Shown: positions 8,587 through 17,159, counted from the stretch's first letter. The stretch is DNA of 64,000 nt from an uncultured Alphaproteobacteria bacterium (GCA_934271715.1 CAKQRZ010000003.1:62001-126000); one strand, 5' to 3'. A program made the numbers and translations. The notes: generated from the sequence alone by a model not told the origin.

Positions 8587-8799
8587 TTATTCTGCCGCCA
8601 AAGCGCAGCCGCAATCGTTATCCAAATACATTACAGCTTTTTCTTCGCAGAAGCATTTACGGGAGTAGTATTCAGACTTTTTACCTTTATTGAATTCAGA
8701 AACCGGACGGTGATAGCCCATAACTCTGGTCCAGATTTCGCAAGGCTGTCTTTCTTCATCGCTTAATTTGATATCTTCAATTTTAATAGTATTTTCCAT
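8587..8799 (-). CDS. Separate glycyl-radical domain of anaerobic ribonucleotide reductase
   Basis: A 70-residue protein that matches the C-terminal end of single-chain NrdD proteins, where the radical-bearing glycine sits. The key stretch is CEIWTRVMGYHRPVSEFN, then KGKKSEYYSRK; in single-chain enzymes the equivalent RVxGYxRPVxxxNxGKxxEfxxR region follows the zinc site. The predicted radical residue is Gly28 in RVMGY. The tail holds three more cysteines (CFC and CGC patterns). It has its own ATG and a strong AAGGAG site and sits between nrdD (34 bases before) and nrdG (13 bases after). It presumably docks onto NrdD as a subunit and is activated by NrdG. A replaceable radical subunit like GrcA for PflB is an attractive but unproven parallel. 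Confidence 0.8.
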   Translation of the reverse strand: MENTIKIEDIKLSDEERQPCEIWTRVMGYHRPVSEFNKGKKSEYYSRKCFCEEKAVMYLDNDCGCALAAE

Positions 8800-8833
8800 A
8801 GTTTTATCTCCTTAAATAAATTTTTTCATAAAG

Positions 8834-10933
8834 TTAGGCAGCATTGCTGGCTTTTAATTTTTTCAATTTTGCGGCTTTCTTCTCTTCATCGCAAAGCGGG
8901 CAGAACTTATGCTCACCGGCTAAATAACCGTGTTTCGGGCAAATAGAGAAAGTCGGAGTAATTGTGATATACGGCAAGCGGTAGTTGGTCAAAACTTTCT
9001 TAATCAGTTCGCCGCAAACCTTGGCCGAAGAAATACGCTGGCTCATATAAAGGTGCAATACGGTGCCACCGGTGTATTTAGACTGCAAAGTAGCCTGCAA
9101 ATCCAAAGCCTCAAACGGGTCATCGGTGTAGCCCACCGGCAATTGCGAAGAGTTAGTGTAATAAGGGTCTTCTTTAGTGCCGGCTTGAATAATTCCCGGG
9201 AAACGCTTTTTATCTTCACGGGCAAATCGGTAGGTAGCGCTTTCAGCCGGAGTAGCTTCCAAGTTATACATATGGCCGGTTTCTTCTTGAATTTTTACCA
9301 AGCAGCCGCGGATATAGTCCAAGAACTTTTCAGCAAAAGCCTTGCCCCATTCGTCGGCAACATTATGCTCATCGTTGGTAAAGTTGCGAATCATCTCATT
9401 GATACCGTTTACGCCGATAGTAGAGAAGTGGTTGCGCAAAGTTCCTAAATAACGTTTTGTATAAGGGTACAAGCCGTTGTCAATCAGGCGCTGAATAACT
9501 TTTCTCTTGATTTCCAGAGAAGTGCGGGCAATGTTCATCAATTCGTCAACACGGGCGAACAAAGCCTGTTCATTGCCTTTGAACATATAGCCCAAGCGAG
9601 CGCAGTTGAAAGTTACAACACCGATGGAACCGGTCTGCTCAGCCGAACCGAACAAGCCGTTGCCTTTTGCCAGCAGTTCGCGCAAGTCCAGCTGCAGGCG
9701 GCAGCACATAGAACGAATCTGCCCCGGTTTCAAAACAGAGTTAATAAAGTTTTGGAAGTAAGGCATGCCGTATTTAGCCGTCATTTCAAACAAAAGCTGA
9801 GATTTTTCATCATCCCACGGGAAATCCGGCGTCATATTATAAGTCGGAATCGGGAAAGTAAACGGACGTTCCAAAACATCGCCGGCCATCATAACTTCAA
9901 TATAGGCGCGGTTAATCATATCCATTTCTTTTTGCAAATCGCCGTAAGTGAAAGGCATTTCTTCCTGCCCCTCAATAATCGGCATATAGTTTTCATCGTG
10001 GCCGGCAATATGGCCACCGATGTAAGGATGTTGATTGCGCAGGTCTTCCGGACAAACCCAGTCAAACGTAAAGTTTGTGAACGGAGTCTGCGAACCCCAG
10101 CGGGACGGAACGTTTAAGTTATAAACTAATTCTTGGATAGACTGCTTAACTTGATCATAGGTCAAATTATCTTTTCTGACATACGGAGCTAAATAGGTGT
10201 CAACGGAAGAAAATGCTTGCGCGCCGGCCCATTCGTTTTGCAAGGTACCCATAAAGTTAACCATTTGACCGACAGCTGAAGAAAGGTGTTTCGGCGGATT
10301 AGCTTCGGACTTGCCTTTTACGCCGTTAAAGCCCTCTTTAAGCAGGTTTTTCAAAGACCAGCCGGCGCAATATGCAGCCAGCATATCCAAATCATGAATG
10401 TGAATATCGCCGTTGCGGTGAGCTTCGCCCACTTCTGCCGGATAGACATGGCTCAGCCAGTAGTTAGCAGTTACTTTACCGGAAACATTCAAGATTAAGC
10501 CGCCGTTAGAATAGCCCTGATTGGCGTTAGCGTTAACACGCCAGTCCAATTTTTCCAGATATTCGTTGATAGAGCTTTCAACATCTACCATAACTTTGTG
10601 GTCAGAACGCATGCGGTTGCGTTTGTCGCGGTACAGAATATAAGCTTTAGCGGTAGCAAAATAGTTGGCAGAAATCAGCACTTGCTCAACAATATCCTGA
10701 ATCTGCTCAATAGACGGCAGAGATTCGGTAAATTTGTGGTTGATGACTTTCATTACCTGAGCAGTCAAAAGCCAAGCATCGGATTCATCAAACTCTCCGG
10801 TAGAAACACCGGCTTTCAATATAGCATTATAAATTTTGCTTTCATCAAACGGAGCTAAAGTTCCGTCGCGCTTAGTAATGCTTTCTACTTTAGTGTCTAT
10901 TTTATTCATTTTGGCGGTCTGTTCTGTACCCAT
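8834..10933 (-). CDS. nrdD: Anaerobic (class III) ribonucleoside-triphosphate reductase, large chain
   Basis: Reduces ribonucleoside triphosphates to deoxy forms without oxygen. Residues about 10-105 are an ATP-cone allosteric domain (ESITKRDGTLAPFDESKIYN). The catalytic barrel follows, with SMCCRLQLDL and GSIGVVTFNCARLGY holding active-site cysteines. The C-terminus has the zinc site ICPKHGYLAGEHKFCPLC and then stops after a short basic tail at residue 699, where single-chain relatives go on to the radical loop. That missing piece is the next gene. It starts at ATG 10933 behind AAAGGGAG. Two NrdR boxes lie 44-90 bases upstream of the start, so repression by NrdR with ATP/dATP is expected. 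Confidence 0.95.
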   Translation of the reverse strand: MGTEQTAKMNKIDTKVESITKRDGTLAPFDESKIYNAILKAGVSTGEFDESDAWLLTAQVMKVINHKFTESLPSIEQIQDIVEQVLISANYFATAKAYILYRDKRNRMRSDHKVMVDVESSINEYLEKLDWRVNANANQGYSNGGLILNVSGKVTANYWLSHVYPAEVGEAHRNGDIHIHDLDMLAAYCAGWSLKNLLKEGFNGVKGKSEANPPKHLSSAVGQMVNFMGTLQNEWAGAQAFSSVDTYLAPYVRKDNLTYDQVKQSIQELVYNLNVPSRWGSQTPFTNFTFDWVCPEDLRNQHPYIGGHIAGHDENYMPIIEGQEEMPFTYGDLQKEMDMINRAYIEVMMAGDVLERPFTFPIPTYNMTPDFPWDDEKSQLLFEMTAKYGMPYFQNFINSVLKPGQIRSMCCRLQLDLRELLAKGNGLFGSAEQTGSIGVVTFNCARLGYMFKGNEQALFARVDELMNIARTSLEIKRKVIQRLIDNGLYPYTKRYLGTLRNHFSTIGVNGINEMIRNFTNDEHNVADEWGKAFAEKFLDYIRGCLVKIQEETGHMYNLEATPAESATYRFAREDKKRFPGIIQAGTKEDPYYTNSSQLPVGYTDDPFEALDLQATLQSKYTGGTVLHLYMSQRISSAKVCGELIKKVLTNYRLPYITITPTFSICPKHGYLAGEHKFCPLCDEEKKAAKLKKLKASNAA

Positions 10934-10976
10934 TATAAAATTCTCCCTTTAGCGTTATCAAATATTGATTGGTGTT

Positions 10977-11023
10977 ATACTACATATAGTATGAATAAAA
11001 TGTAAACAAACAATATATAGTAT
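10977..11023. promoter_or_regulatory. Two NrdR boxes upstream of nrdD
   Basis: ATACTACATATAGTAT (10977-10992) and AAACAATATATAGTAT (11008-11023) match the NrdR box consensus ACACWATATATWGTGT at 13 and 14 of 16 positions. Their starts are 31 bases apart, three helical turns, the spacing known for NrdR tandem operators. They lie in the promoter region of nrdD. Confidence 0.85.
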
Positions 11024-11367
11024 ACCCAACTTTTTTTATTTGCTAACAAAGTACGTTTGATTTGTTATATACATACTAGAAAATTTACGCTGCCGCCGAC
11101 AAGTAAAAATATGTTAACTTTTGATACATTTCAGATAACTGCTTAATTTTACGGATAAAAATTTTTTTCATCATGTATATAACTTGTGCATTAAAACGCA
11201 GGAAACGGGATATATTTCTTATACTGCGAATCAGTAGGTTACGCATAACAATTTGATTCAGAAAATTTTAAATTATGTTCTAAGCCCTCTGCTACAATAT
11301 CATTCTTATAAAAAGGAGTCGCAAGGGTAATTTTCTTAAAAACAAAAATCCGGCGGTCTGCCTAATT
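11024..11367. other. Gene-free stretch upstream of the nrd promoter
   Basis: About 340 AT-rich bases between the NrdR boxes and the terminator at 11368. I see no open frame, no tRNA and no clear hairpin. It may hold further nrd control sites; nothing specific can be supported. Confidence 0.5.
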
Positions 11368-11398
11368 AAAAAAGCCCGCAGAAATGCGGGCTTTTTTT
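11368..11398. terminator. Bidirectional terminator after the TolC-like gene
   Basis: Six A, GCCCGCA, loop GAAA, TGCGGGC and seven T make a perfect hairpin usable in both directions. It lies 19 bases after the stop of the minus-strand TolC-like gene. Confidence 0.85.
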
Positions 11399-11416
11399 GA
11401 TAGACACACCGTTCAA

Positions 11417-13300
11417 TTATCTGACCGGAGCAAACACCTGAACATCGTCCAGCGTTTCATCCGTGCATTGATTGCCTGTGCAGCGTTTCATAACCGTGGC
11501 TTTTCTAGTTCGGTTAAGCCCGCGTACTTTAATTGACGGTACATAAACTTCAATAATCGTCAGCTTAAAGGTCAGATAAGCAATGTTATTATTTTTATCC
11601 AGCGCATAAATCTTTATCGGATATACGCCGCCGTCTTTCGGCATTGCCATACCGGTAAACAAGCGGGTTGCCGGATTATATTTCAGCCATTTCGGCAAAG
11701 GCGAATCGTCTATTAAACCGGCTTTGGTGGTAAATGTGCCGGCTTTCCAGCCCATTTTATCAAATACCGAATCCGGAACCGGAATCTTTATATGCTGGCC
11801 GGTTTCAAACGTTACATCCGGCAGCAGTTTTTCGGAAGACAGGTTAACCGGCGGACGGCGGCTCGGAATATCCATCAAATAAGGACGGTTATCCGGAATA
11901 AATTCGCCTTTGCGCCATTTGTTCAGGCTGTCGCGCAAAGCAATAGCGATTTTAGACGGAGATTCGTTTAACATATAATAAGGAACCGCATCCAAACCGA
12001 TAGTGGCATATAATGCGCCTAAAGCATCCTGCAAATCAACATAAGCCAATGAAGCCTTGGTTTCGTCGGCAATAGCGCGAGCGGCTTCCAACTGACTTTT
12101 TTCTGCCTGGCTTCCGTTGGCTGAAGTTACATCTTCGGCAATATTCTCAGAAGTTCCGGCAATTTCATAGGCAATTTGGTAGTCTTCTGTCGCGGAGGTA
12201 TAACGCGCCCATGCGATATATACCTGATTGAGAATCAATGATGTCATACGCTGACGGCGCAATGTTGTCATCGTTTGACCGCTCACGCCTGAGCGGGTGT
12301 CTTCATAAACTTGCATAGAAACTTCTTTAGCGGCGTTGCACCACTTTTGATTATAGGTATTAGGACTGTTTTTATAACCGCTGCCATTATCATCGCGGAA
12401 ATTTGAAATAATCAATTCTAAATCATCGCCGTTTGTCAGCAAGTCATGAACTTTCAGCTCCGGACGGTTGGTCAGAGCCAGCCACTCCAAACGAGAAAGA
12501 TTAGATTTTATTTCCGGCAGAGCAAAGTTGCCGTATTCCTTGCCCACCAGCGTAAACTGGGTAGCCGGATGCAGCCCCATGAGAGAAGCCAGACGTTCAT
12601 GCGCGGTTTCCATATCGCGCTTCAGCGCAGAAAGCTTTTTAACCGCTTCCATGTATTTACGTTTTTTAACCAATTCATCAGTAGACGGATTCTGTCCCTG
12701 TACGGCCAATTCTTTGGCTTTGGCATTCATTTCGTCCACATCCAGAGTAATATGCTCTATTGTATCGTCAATAACCGGAATCAGGCGCTGAGCAGTCAAA
12801 GCTTTCCAATATAAAACACGGGCTTCCTGCACAATGTTTTGAATTACCTTACGGCTTTGCTCAACGGCAACGCTTTTGGTAAATTCCGGTGAAGAATTCA
12901 TATAATATAAAGTAGAAATATCCAAAACGTTCCACGCAACTTTCAAGTCCGGACTGATATGCTCATTGCTGTTTGTATTGATATATCCGGCAGAAGAAGC
13001 AATTTCCGGCAGCTGCGAATAGGCAGACTTTCCGGCTTTTACCAAACTTTCCTGATAGCGTATCATGCGTCCGGTATAGTTATATTTGAGCGCCAAGGCC
13101 ATAGACATATACATATCAATAGGCTTTTCCAGTTTAAGCGGAGTGTTGGCATACATGTTTTGCATATCAACGTCATAGCGGACGGCTCTGTCCCAGTCGG
13201 AATAATAAGCGGCGTCAGGTCCGTTGGTATATGACGAATCTTTTTCGGTACAGCCGGCAGCTGCTAAAAAACTCATCATCAAAAACAACAGTTTTTTCAT
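11417..13300 (-). CDS. TolC-family outer membrane lipoprotein with cadherin-like C-terminal domain
   Basis: A 627-residue outer membrane factor, the channel part of an export or efflux system. The signal ends in the lipobox LAAAGC (Cys17). Residues about 50-480 have the long alternating helices of TolC proteins, with LKVAWNVLDISTLYY as the characteristic strand-helix junction in each repeat and LEWLALTNRPELKVHD between the repeats. Residues about 510-595 form an extra domain of the cadherin-like/He_PIG type (SPLPKWLKYNPATRLFTGMA ... VYPIKIYALDKNNN). The fusion is unusual for TolC. No periplasmic adaptor or ABC exporter is adjacent. Instead a DotI-like secretion gene lies divergently 121 bases away, so a link to that secretion system is possible. 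The start has an ATG; the RBS is weak. Confidence 0.85.
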   Translation of the reverse strand: MKKLLFLMMSFLAAAGCTEKDSSYTNGPDAAYYSDWDRAVRYDVDMQNMYANTPLKLEKPIDMYMSMALALKYNYTGRMIRYQESLVKAGKSAYSQLPEIASSAGYINTNSNEHISPDLKVAWNVLDISTLYYMNSSPEFTKSVAVEQSRKVIQNIVQEARVLYWKALTAQRLIPVIDDTIEHITLDVDEMNAKAKELAVQGQNPSTDELVKKRKYMEAVKKLSALKRDMETAHERLASLMGLHPATQFTLVGKEYGNFALPEIKSNLSRLEWLALTNRPELKVHDLLTNGDDLELIISNFRDDNGSGYKNSPNTYNQKWCNAAKEVSMQVYEDTRSGVSGQTMTTLRRQRMTSLILNQVYIAWARYTSATEDYQIAYEIAGTSENIAEDVTSANGSQAEKSQLEAARAIADETKASLAYVDLQDALGALYATIGLDAVPYYMLNESPSKIAIALRDSLNKWRKGEFIPDNRPYLMDIPSRRPPVNLSSEKLLPDVTFETGQHIKIPVPDSVFDKMGWKAGTFTTKAGLIDDSPLPKWLKYNPATRLFTGMAMPKDGGVYPIKIYALDKNNNIAYLTFKLTIIEVYVPSIKVRGLNRTRKATVMKRCTGNQCTDETLDDVQVFAPVR

Positions 13301-13421
13301 GGTTACATCCTTAAAGTATACTTCAGTTATTCTGCCCTGATAATAATCTCAAAAAATTAACATTTTGTTACACTTTTGCTTATATTATTAAAGTAAACAG
13401 AAATTTGAGGTAAAAACTGCC

Positions 13422-14198
13422 ATGGTTTCAATTATAGGCACTTTATTTAAGTATAAAGAAAAAGAATCTCCCGATGTTTTGGGATATTTTCCGGAGCGTG
13501 TCCATGTAGACGCTTTTCCGGAACGCCGCTATTTGTGGACCTCGCGCTTTTTAGTAATGGTAACTTGCCTCAGCATCTGCGCCAATATGATTATCGCCAG
13601 CATTATTTATTTGATTTTGCCGGAACAGCATGTGCAGCCGCGGCTTTTTGTAATGAATAAAGACACCAGCCAGCTGGAAATTATGGAACGCGACGAGCGC
13701 TATTATTTTGCCAGCGATTTGATTGCCGAGCAATATATCCGCGACTATATGGTTTTGCGCTATACCGTAACCGAAGACTATGCCGAGCTTAAAGAACGCT
13801 GGCGTAAAAACTCCATTTTATATTGGTATTCAACCGATGACGTTTTTGAAGAATTTCTGCAAAAAGACGCCGCAACCGCCGACCAGCAGTTTAAAAGCAT
13901 AGGGCTGCAGCGCTACATAGAAATAGACTGGACCAAACGTGTTTCGCGCTCCATGTGGATGGTGCAATTTAAAACCTACGACATTACCCGCGATAATCCA
14001 AAGCCTAAGGTAGATGTATGGCGGGCAACGCTGCGCGTGGGCTATGACGGCGATTTGCGTTTCAAAAAGCCCGAAGACCGTTTGCTAAATCCATACGGAT
14101 TTTTGATTTACAGCTATACATTGTCGTATCAGGGCGACTACCGCAACGGACCGGATGAAGTAAAATCAAACCTTAAATACAATTTGATGATGTTCTAA
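13422..14198 (+). CDS. DotI/IcmL-like (VirB8-like) inner-membrane protein, stand-alone copy
   Basis: A 258-residue protein with a short cytoplasmic part, one span (about 42-65, MVTCLSICANMIIASIIYLIL) and a periplasmic domain of the VirB8/DotI fold. It shares with the two DotI-like proteins at 52311 and 53412 the layout RYLWTSRFLVMVTCLSICAN and the later blocks EQYIRDYMVLRYTV, ERWRKNSILYWYS and a C-terminal NPYGFLIYSYTLSYQ corresponding to NPVGFKVISYGTK and NPLGFTVMKYNQD. VirB8/DotI proteins form part of the inner-membrane platform of type IV secretion systems. This copy lies 26 kb from the main locus, next to a TolC-like lipoprotein. It may serve a variant machine or be swapped into the main one; this is inference. 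It starts at ATG behind GAGG. Confidence 0.82.
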   Translation: MVSIIGTLFKYKEKESPDVLGYFPERVHVDAFPERRYLWTSRFLVMVTCLSICANMIIASIIYLILPEQHVQPRLFVMNKDTSQLEIMERDERYYFASDLIAEQYIRDYMVLRYTVTEDYAELKERWRKNSILYWYSTDDVFEEFLQKDAATADQQFKSIGLQRYIEIDWTKRVSRSMWMVQFKTYDITRDNPKPKVDVWRATLRVGYDGDLRFKKPEDRLLNPYGFLIYSYTLSYQGDYRNGPDEVKSNLKYNLMMF

Positions 14199-14215
14199 AC
14201 GGCCGACGGCAGAAG

Positions 14216-14902
14216 CTAAAACTGAATAACCAAAAAACAGCCGGAGCCTTCACGCTCGGCGCAATATCCGCAGGCATTATGCATGGCGCTGAGCGTCATA
14301 TTGTTAAGGCAGTGGTAATTGCTGCAAAGAGAATCGCCATAATACCATTGGTTTTGGTTTACTCCGCTCCTATCAAACATAACAATGCGTTTAAATGTAC
14401 TGTGAAGCGGCTGAAAAATATATTGAAAAAAGTTTACGCAGGTTTTGGAAGAAAACTGCGCATCATTTGCACGCAAGTTTAGATTAAAAACCAAGTTGCC
14501 CTCGCGCGAAACAATATGCACAATATTCCCGATATCATCCTGAAAATTCTGCAAGCCGCTGTCGTTCCGATAATGCCAAGTTGAGGGAATTAAACCAATT
14601 GCATTTACGGCATCGCCCAGCTGCACGTCATCATTACCGGAATTACGCATTTTTCCGCCGTATTCTATCAACCCTTGCAGCAAATGCGAATATTGATTCA
14701 GCACTTTATTTAATTTATATTGCTCCATCGCCTTAGAATATCCGGCGATGCCGCCGACTGTTAAGACGCCGACAATCGCCAATACGCCGAGCATTTCTAT
14801 CATAGAACGACCAGCAGAGCAAGCGTCATTGCGAGCAAAGCGAAGCAATCCATACTCCTCACCCCTGCTATTTCCACTTAAAAAATTCATACTCTTCAAC
14901 AT
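14216..14902 (-). CDS. Type IV pilin-like protein 2 (GRSMIEML family)
   Basis: I place the start at ATG 14902 because AGGAGG lies six bases before it; the frame is open further upstream but no better site is seen. The protein has a 30-residue leader, MLKSMNFLSGNSRGEEYGLL and so on, then GRSMIEMLGVLAIVGVL with Glu at +5 and a helix. Part of the leader (EEYGLLRFARNDA) is read from a palindromic repeat element found elsewhere in the window. The C-terminal family signature is CSNYHCLNNMTLSAM, then ACGYCAEREGSGC, ending LVIQF. Unlike members 3 to 5 it has no CT tract. It ends 17 bases from the convergent DotI-like gene and is divergent from pilin 3. Confidence 0.83.
   Translation of the reverse strand: MLKSMNFLSGNSRGEEYGLLRFARNDACSAGRSMIEMLGVLAIVGVLTVGGIAGYSKAMEQYKLNKVLNQYSHLLQGLIEYGGKMRNSGNDDVQLGDAVNAIGLIPSTWHYRNDSGLQNFQDDIGNIVHIVSREGNLVFNLNLRANDAQFSSKTCVNFFQYIFQPLHSTFKRIVMFDRSGVNQNQWYYGDSLCSNYHCLNNMTLSAMHNACGYCAEREGSGCFLVIQF
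14823..14858. repeat. Palindromic repeat element read in frame in pilin 2
   Basis: GCGTCATTGCGAGCAAAGCG and the following AAGCAATCCATA are a variant, in reverse orientation, of the elements at 21102 and 34634. It lies inside the pilin 2 leader. Confidence 0.7.
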
Positions 14903-14918
14903 CTTATTCCTCCTATTA

Positions 14919-15094
14919 TGTGTAAAAAAAACGACCGTTATTTTTACACACTCCAAACAAGACGCTGAAAATCCTCACAAATCAGCAAAAAACATCGCAA
15001 ATATAAAAAGTTATTGCAAATTCCGGCAACCTTTGCTAGACTATAAAAAACAGCCTAAAAACTGTCCATTTTAAACGGTCGTTTTTTTTACACA
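14919..15094. repeat. Exact 21-base inverted repeat between two pilin genes
   Basis: 14919-14939 is the exact reverse complement of 15074-15094; each contains the core AAAACGACCGTT. The left copy itself forms a smaller hairpin with TTTTTACACA just after it. It lies between the divergent pilins 2 and 3. It may be an operator for both or the ends of a lost small element. Confidence 0.7.
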
Positions 15095-15126
15095 CTTTCG
15101 ACCATAATAACGCTTTGATTTTGCGG

Positions 15127-15349
15127 TTGACTTTAGTCAAACGTCTGTTATAGAATTGGAGTGTAAACAACATAATTTTAGAGGAAAGAAAGATGAAAAA
15201 TAAGCTATTCAAAGGTCTCTCTCTCTCTCTCTGCAAATCCTGAACATCTGATTAAAGGCACTTTTTCTGCTGCTGCAAAGGTATTTACAGAGTTTTTTGA
15301 AAAAATCTGCAAACAAGAAACTAACTTAACCAACATCGCATTTAAGGGT
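15127..15349 (+). promoter_or_regulatory. Promoter and CT-tract leader of pilin 3 (phase-variable type)
   Basis: TTGACT (15127-15132), 16 bases, TATAGA (15149-15154) form a good promoter. GAGGAAAG precedes ATG 15193. From this ATG the frame runs MKNKLFKGLSLSLCKS and stops at 15241-15243, because the tract of eight CT units puts it out of phase. With six or nine units it would read on without a stop (ANPEHLIKGTFSAAAKVF ...) into the pilin. The same leader, from promoter to LIKG, recurs at 20685 and 34401. As the sequence stands the pilin would need an internal start such as TTG 15350. Confidence 0.75.
15217..15232 (+). repeat. CT dinucleotide tract, eight units
   Basis: Eight uninterrupted CT units eight codons after a start codon. 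Loss of two units or gain of one would join the ATG to the pilin frame. Confidence 0.95.
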
Positions 15350-16066
15350 TTGGATGTCGTGCGTCAATACGCCGCACTTTTGGAGCGACGTGTACAACAA
15401 GGTACACGAGCAAGAAAAGCGCTAGTAGTGACCCGACAGGCAAACCCGCTTGGGCGTTCCATGATTGAAATGCTCGGTGTGCTGGCAATTATCGGAGTGC
15501 TGAGTGTCGGCGGAATTGCCGGCTATTCCAAAGCTATGATGAAATGGAAAATTAACAAAGCAGTTGAGGAATATAATTTTTTAATACAGGGTTTAATGGA
15601 ATATAAGGATAATTTAGTAAAGAGCAATCCGGAAGTCGGACAAGTAAAATTAGGCGAGTTTCTTAAAGCAGCCAATCTGGTTCCGGCAACTTGGACAACT
15701 TCTGATGGTCTTTATATGACAGATAGCATGGGAAACGGAAACGCTCCTTATTTAAATAATCAGGGACACGTAATTGTGGTTGATATTTATTTTGCAAAAT
15801 ATTCAAATTCGCAGGCGGCTGAATATTCATATCGCTTTTGCGAGGCCCTGTTTATGGATATAGCTTATCCGTTGGCTTCGGAACTTCATGGAATTTTTTT
15901 GTATGGAAGCGGTTATTCTTCGATAACATTCAGAGGAACAAAATCTTGTAAAAAAGCCGACAATATAAAATGCTTGCAAGATTTAACTTTAGCCGATGTA
16001 AATAAAGAATGCCGAGCTTGTATAGCAGGAGAAAGCGGACGTTGCGGGGCGGTTATTGTTTTTTAG
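15350..16066 (+). CDS. Type IV pilin-like protein 3, behind a phase-variable leader
   Basis: The frame is open from 15233, just after the CT tract, to the stop; TTG 15350 is only the first plausible internal start, and the intended start is probably ATG 15193 after a change of tract length. The stretch before the pilin motif (GLDVVRQYAALLERRVQ ... QANPL) is nearly identical in pilin 4 and is far longer than a normal prepilin leader. Then come GRSMIEMLGVLAIIGVL, a stalk helix and a globular domain ending in the family signature SCKKADNIKCLQDLTL, ECRACIAGESGRCG, VIVF. It is followed by a shared terminator and a convergent oxidoreductase gene. At present it is probably silent or poorly expressed. 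Confidence 0.8.
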   Translation: MDVVRQYAALLERRVQQGTRARKALVVTRQANPLGRSMIEMLGVLAIIGVLSVGGIAGYSKAMMKWKINKAVEEYNFLIQGLMEYKDNLVKSNPEVGQVKLGEFLKAANLVPATWTTSDGLYMTDSMGNGNAPYLNNQGHVIVVDIYFAKYSNSQAAEYSYRFCEALFMDIAYPLASELHGIFLYGSGYSSITFRGTKSCKKADNIKCLQDLTLADVNKECRACIAGESGRCGAVIVF

Positions 16067-16078
16067 TTTTAATAGAAG

Positions 16079-16112
16079 AAAAACTCCGTCTTTATAAAAC
16101 GGAGTTTAGTTC
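16079..16112. terminator. Bidirectional terminator between pilin 3 and the oxidoreductase
   Basis: AAACTCCGT (16081-16089) pairs with ACGGAGTTT (16099-16107). On the minus strand the stem is followed by TTTTTCTTCT, so it works best for the oxidoreductase gene. Confidence 0.7.
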
Positions 16113-16139
16113 TTTGAGGTTAAACTTTATATAAGAATT

Positions 16140-17159
16140 TTAAGCAACTTTAGCACCGCTGTTTTTCTTTTCAGCGTCTAAAAAACCTAGTTTTTCTTGA
16201 ATTTCCCAAATCACGCGCAAAGCAGCCAAGGCTTGTTCACCACCGACTCTTGGAGTGGCCTCGCCGTTGACGCATTTAACAAAGTGAGCCAATTCAGCTT
16301 GCAAAGGTTGATTTGTCGGAATAAACAATTGTTCTACACTGCCTTTTAAGCCATAATTCATCCAATCAGGAATTTCCTCTTGGTTTACATAAGGCATACG
16401 GCCCTGAGTATGAACATTGATAGATTGGTTGATAAAATCCATATCAATGTAGTTGGTATCGGTGGTTACGGTCAAAGTGCGCACGCGGGACTGAGTAATA
16501 CGGCTAGCGGTCAAGTTAGCGGTTGCGCCGCTTTCAAATTCCAGCAAAGCCGTAATGTAATCTTTGCCCAACGGACTTTCTTTTGTTTTTACCGAAGCGG
16601 CTTGCACATTGATTACCGGTGATTTCATCAAAGACTGCACTACTTCAACATCGTGTATCATCAAATCCATAGAAACATCAACATCGGTGATGCGTCCGCT
16701 GGCTGCCGACATACGCTGTGCGGTCATCGAGCGAATCTTTGAGGTATCAGAAAGCAATTTGCCCATTTGCTCAACCGCAGGATTAAAGCGTTCAATATGC
16801 CCCACCATCAAAACCACATTATTATTTTTGGCGGCGTTAATCAAGCGCATACAACCTTCTTCGGTGGTAGCCAAAGGCTTTTCCATCATACAATGAATGC
16901 CGTGATTCATAAAAAACTCGCCCACATCGGCGTGAGTAACAGAGGTAGTAACAACGCTTACGGCGTCTACATTAGCGGCAACTTCTTCCATTGAAGAAAA
17001 AGCTTTAATACCATAGGTTTCGGCAGCGGCTTTGGCGGCTTCCGGAAACACATCGTATACGCCAACAAGTTCCACACCTTGCAGATTTTTATAAGTTTTC
17101 AGGTGGTTTTTACCCATCATACCGGCGCCGATAACAGCAACCTTAACAGTTTTAGTCAT
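16140..17159 (-). CDS. Gfo/Idh/MocA-family NAD(P)-dependent oxidoreductase
   Basis: A 339-residue dehydrogenase of sugars, inositols or related compounds; the substrate is not visible. The Rossmann dinucleotide motif is at the N-terminus, KVAVIGAGMMGKNHL (GxGxxG). A second family hallmark, EKPLATTEEG, follows near residue 94 with the lysine that takes part in catalysis. The later MIHDVEVVQSLM block contains the conserved His and Asp of the active site. The C-terminal domain has the usual sheet with FESGATANLTASR. In many bacteria such enzymes act in making nucleotide sugars for surface polysaccharides, but no sugar gene lies nearby. It stands alone as one gene with its own terminator. Confidence 0.9.
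   Translation of the reverse strand: MTKTVKVAVIGAGMMGKNHLKTYKNLQGVELVGVYDVFPEAAKAAAETYGIKAFSSMEEVAANVDAVSVVTTSVTHADVGEFFMNHGIHCMMEKPLATTEEGCMRLINAAKNNNVVLMVGHIERFNPAVEQMGKLLSDTSKIRSMTAQRMSAASGRITDVDVSMDLMIHDVEVVQSLMKSPVINVQAASVKTKESPLGKDYITALLEFESGATANLTASRITQSRVRTLTVTTDTNYIDMDFINQSINVHTQGRMPYVNQEEIPDWMNYGLKGSVEQLFIPTNQPLQAELAHFVKCVNGEATPRVGGEQALAALRVIWEIQEKLGFLDAEKKNSGAKVA

Noticed and set aside
8587..8833. Split nrdD as a sequencing frameshift
   Set aside because: The downstream piece has its own ATG and a strong AAGGAG site after a 34-base gap, so a simple frameshift does not explain it.
10952..10971. FNR-like site TTATCAAATATTGATT before nrdD
   Set aside because: The half-sites are in the wrong order (ATCAA first, TTGAT second) for the TTGAT-N4-ATCAA consensus.
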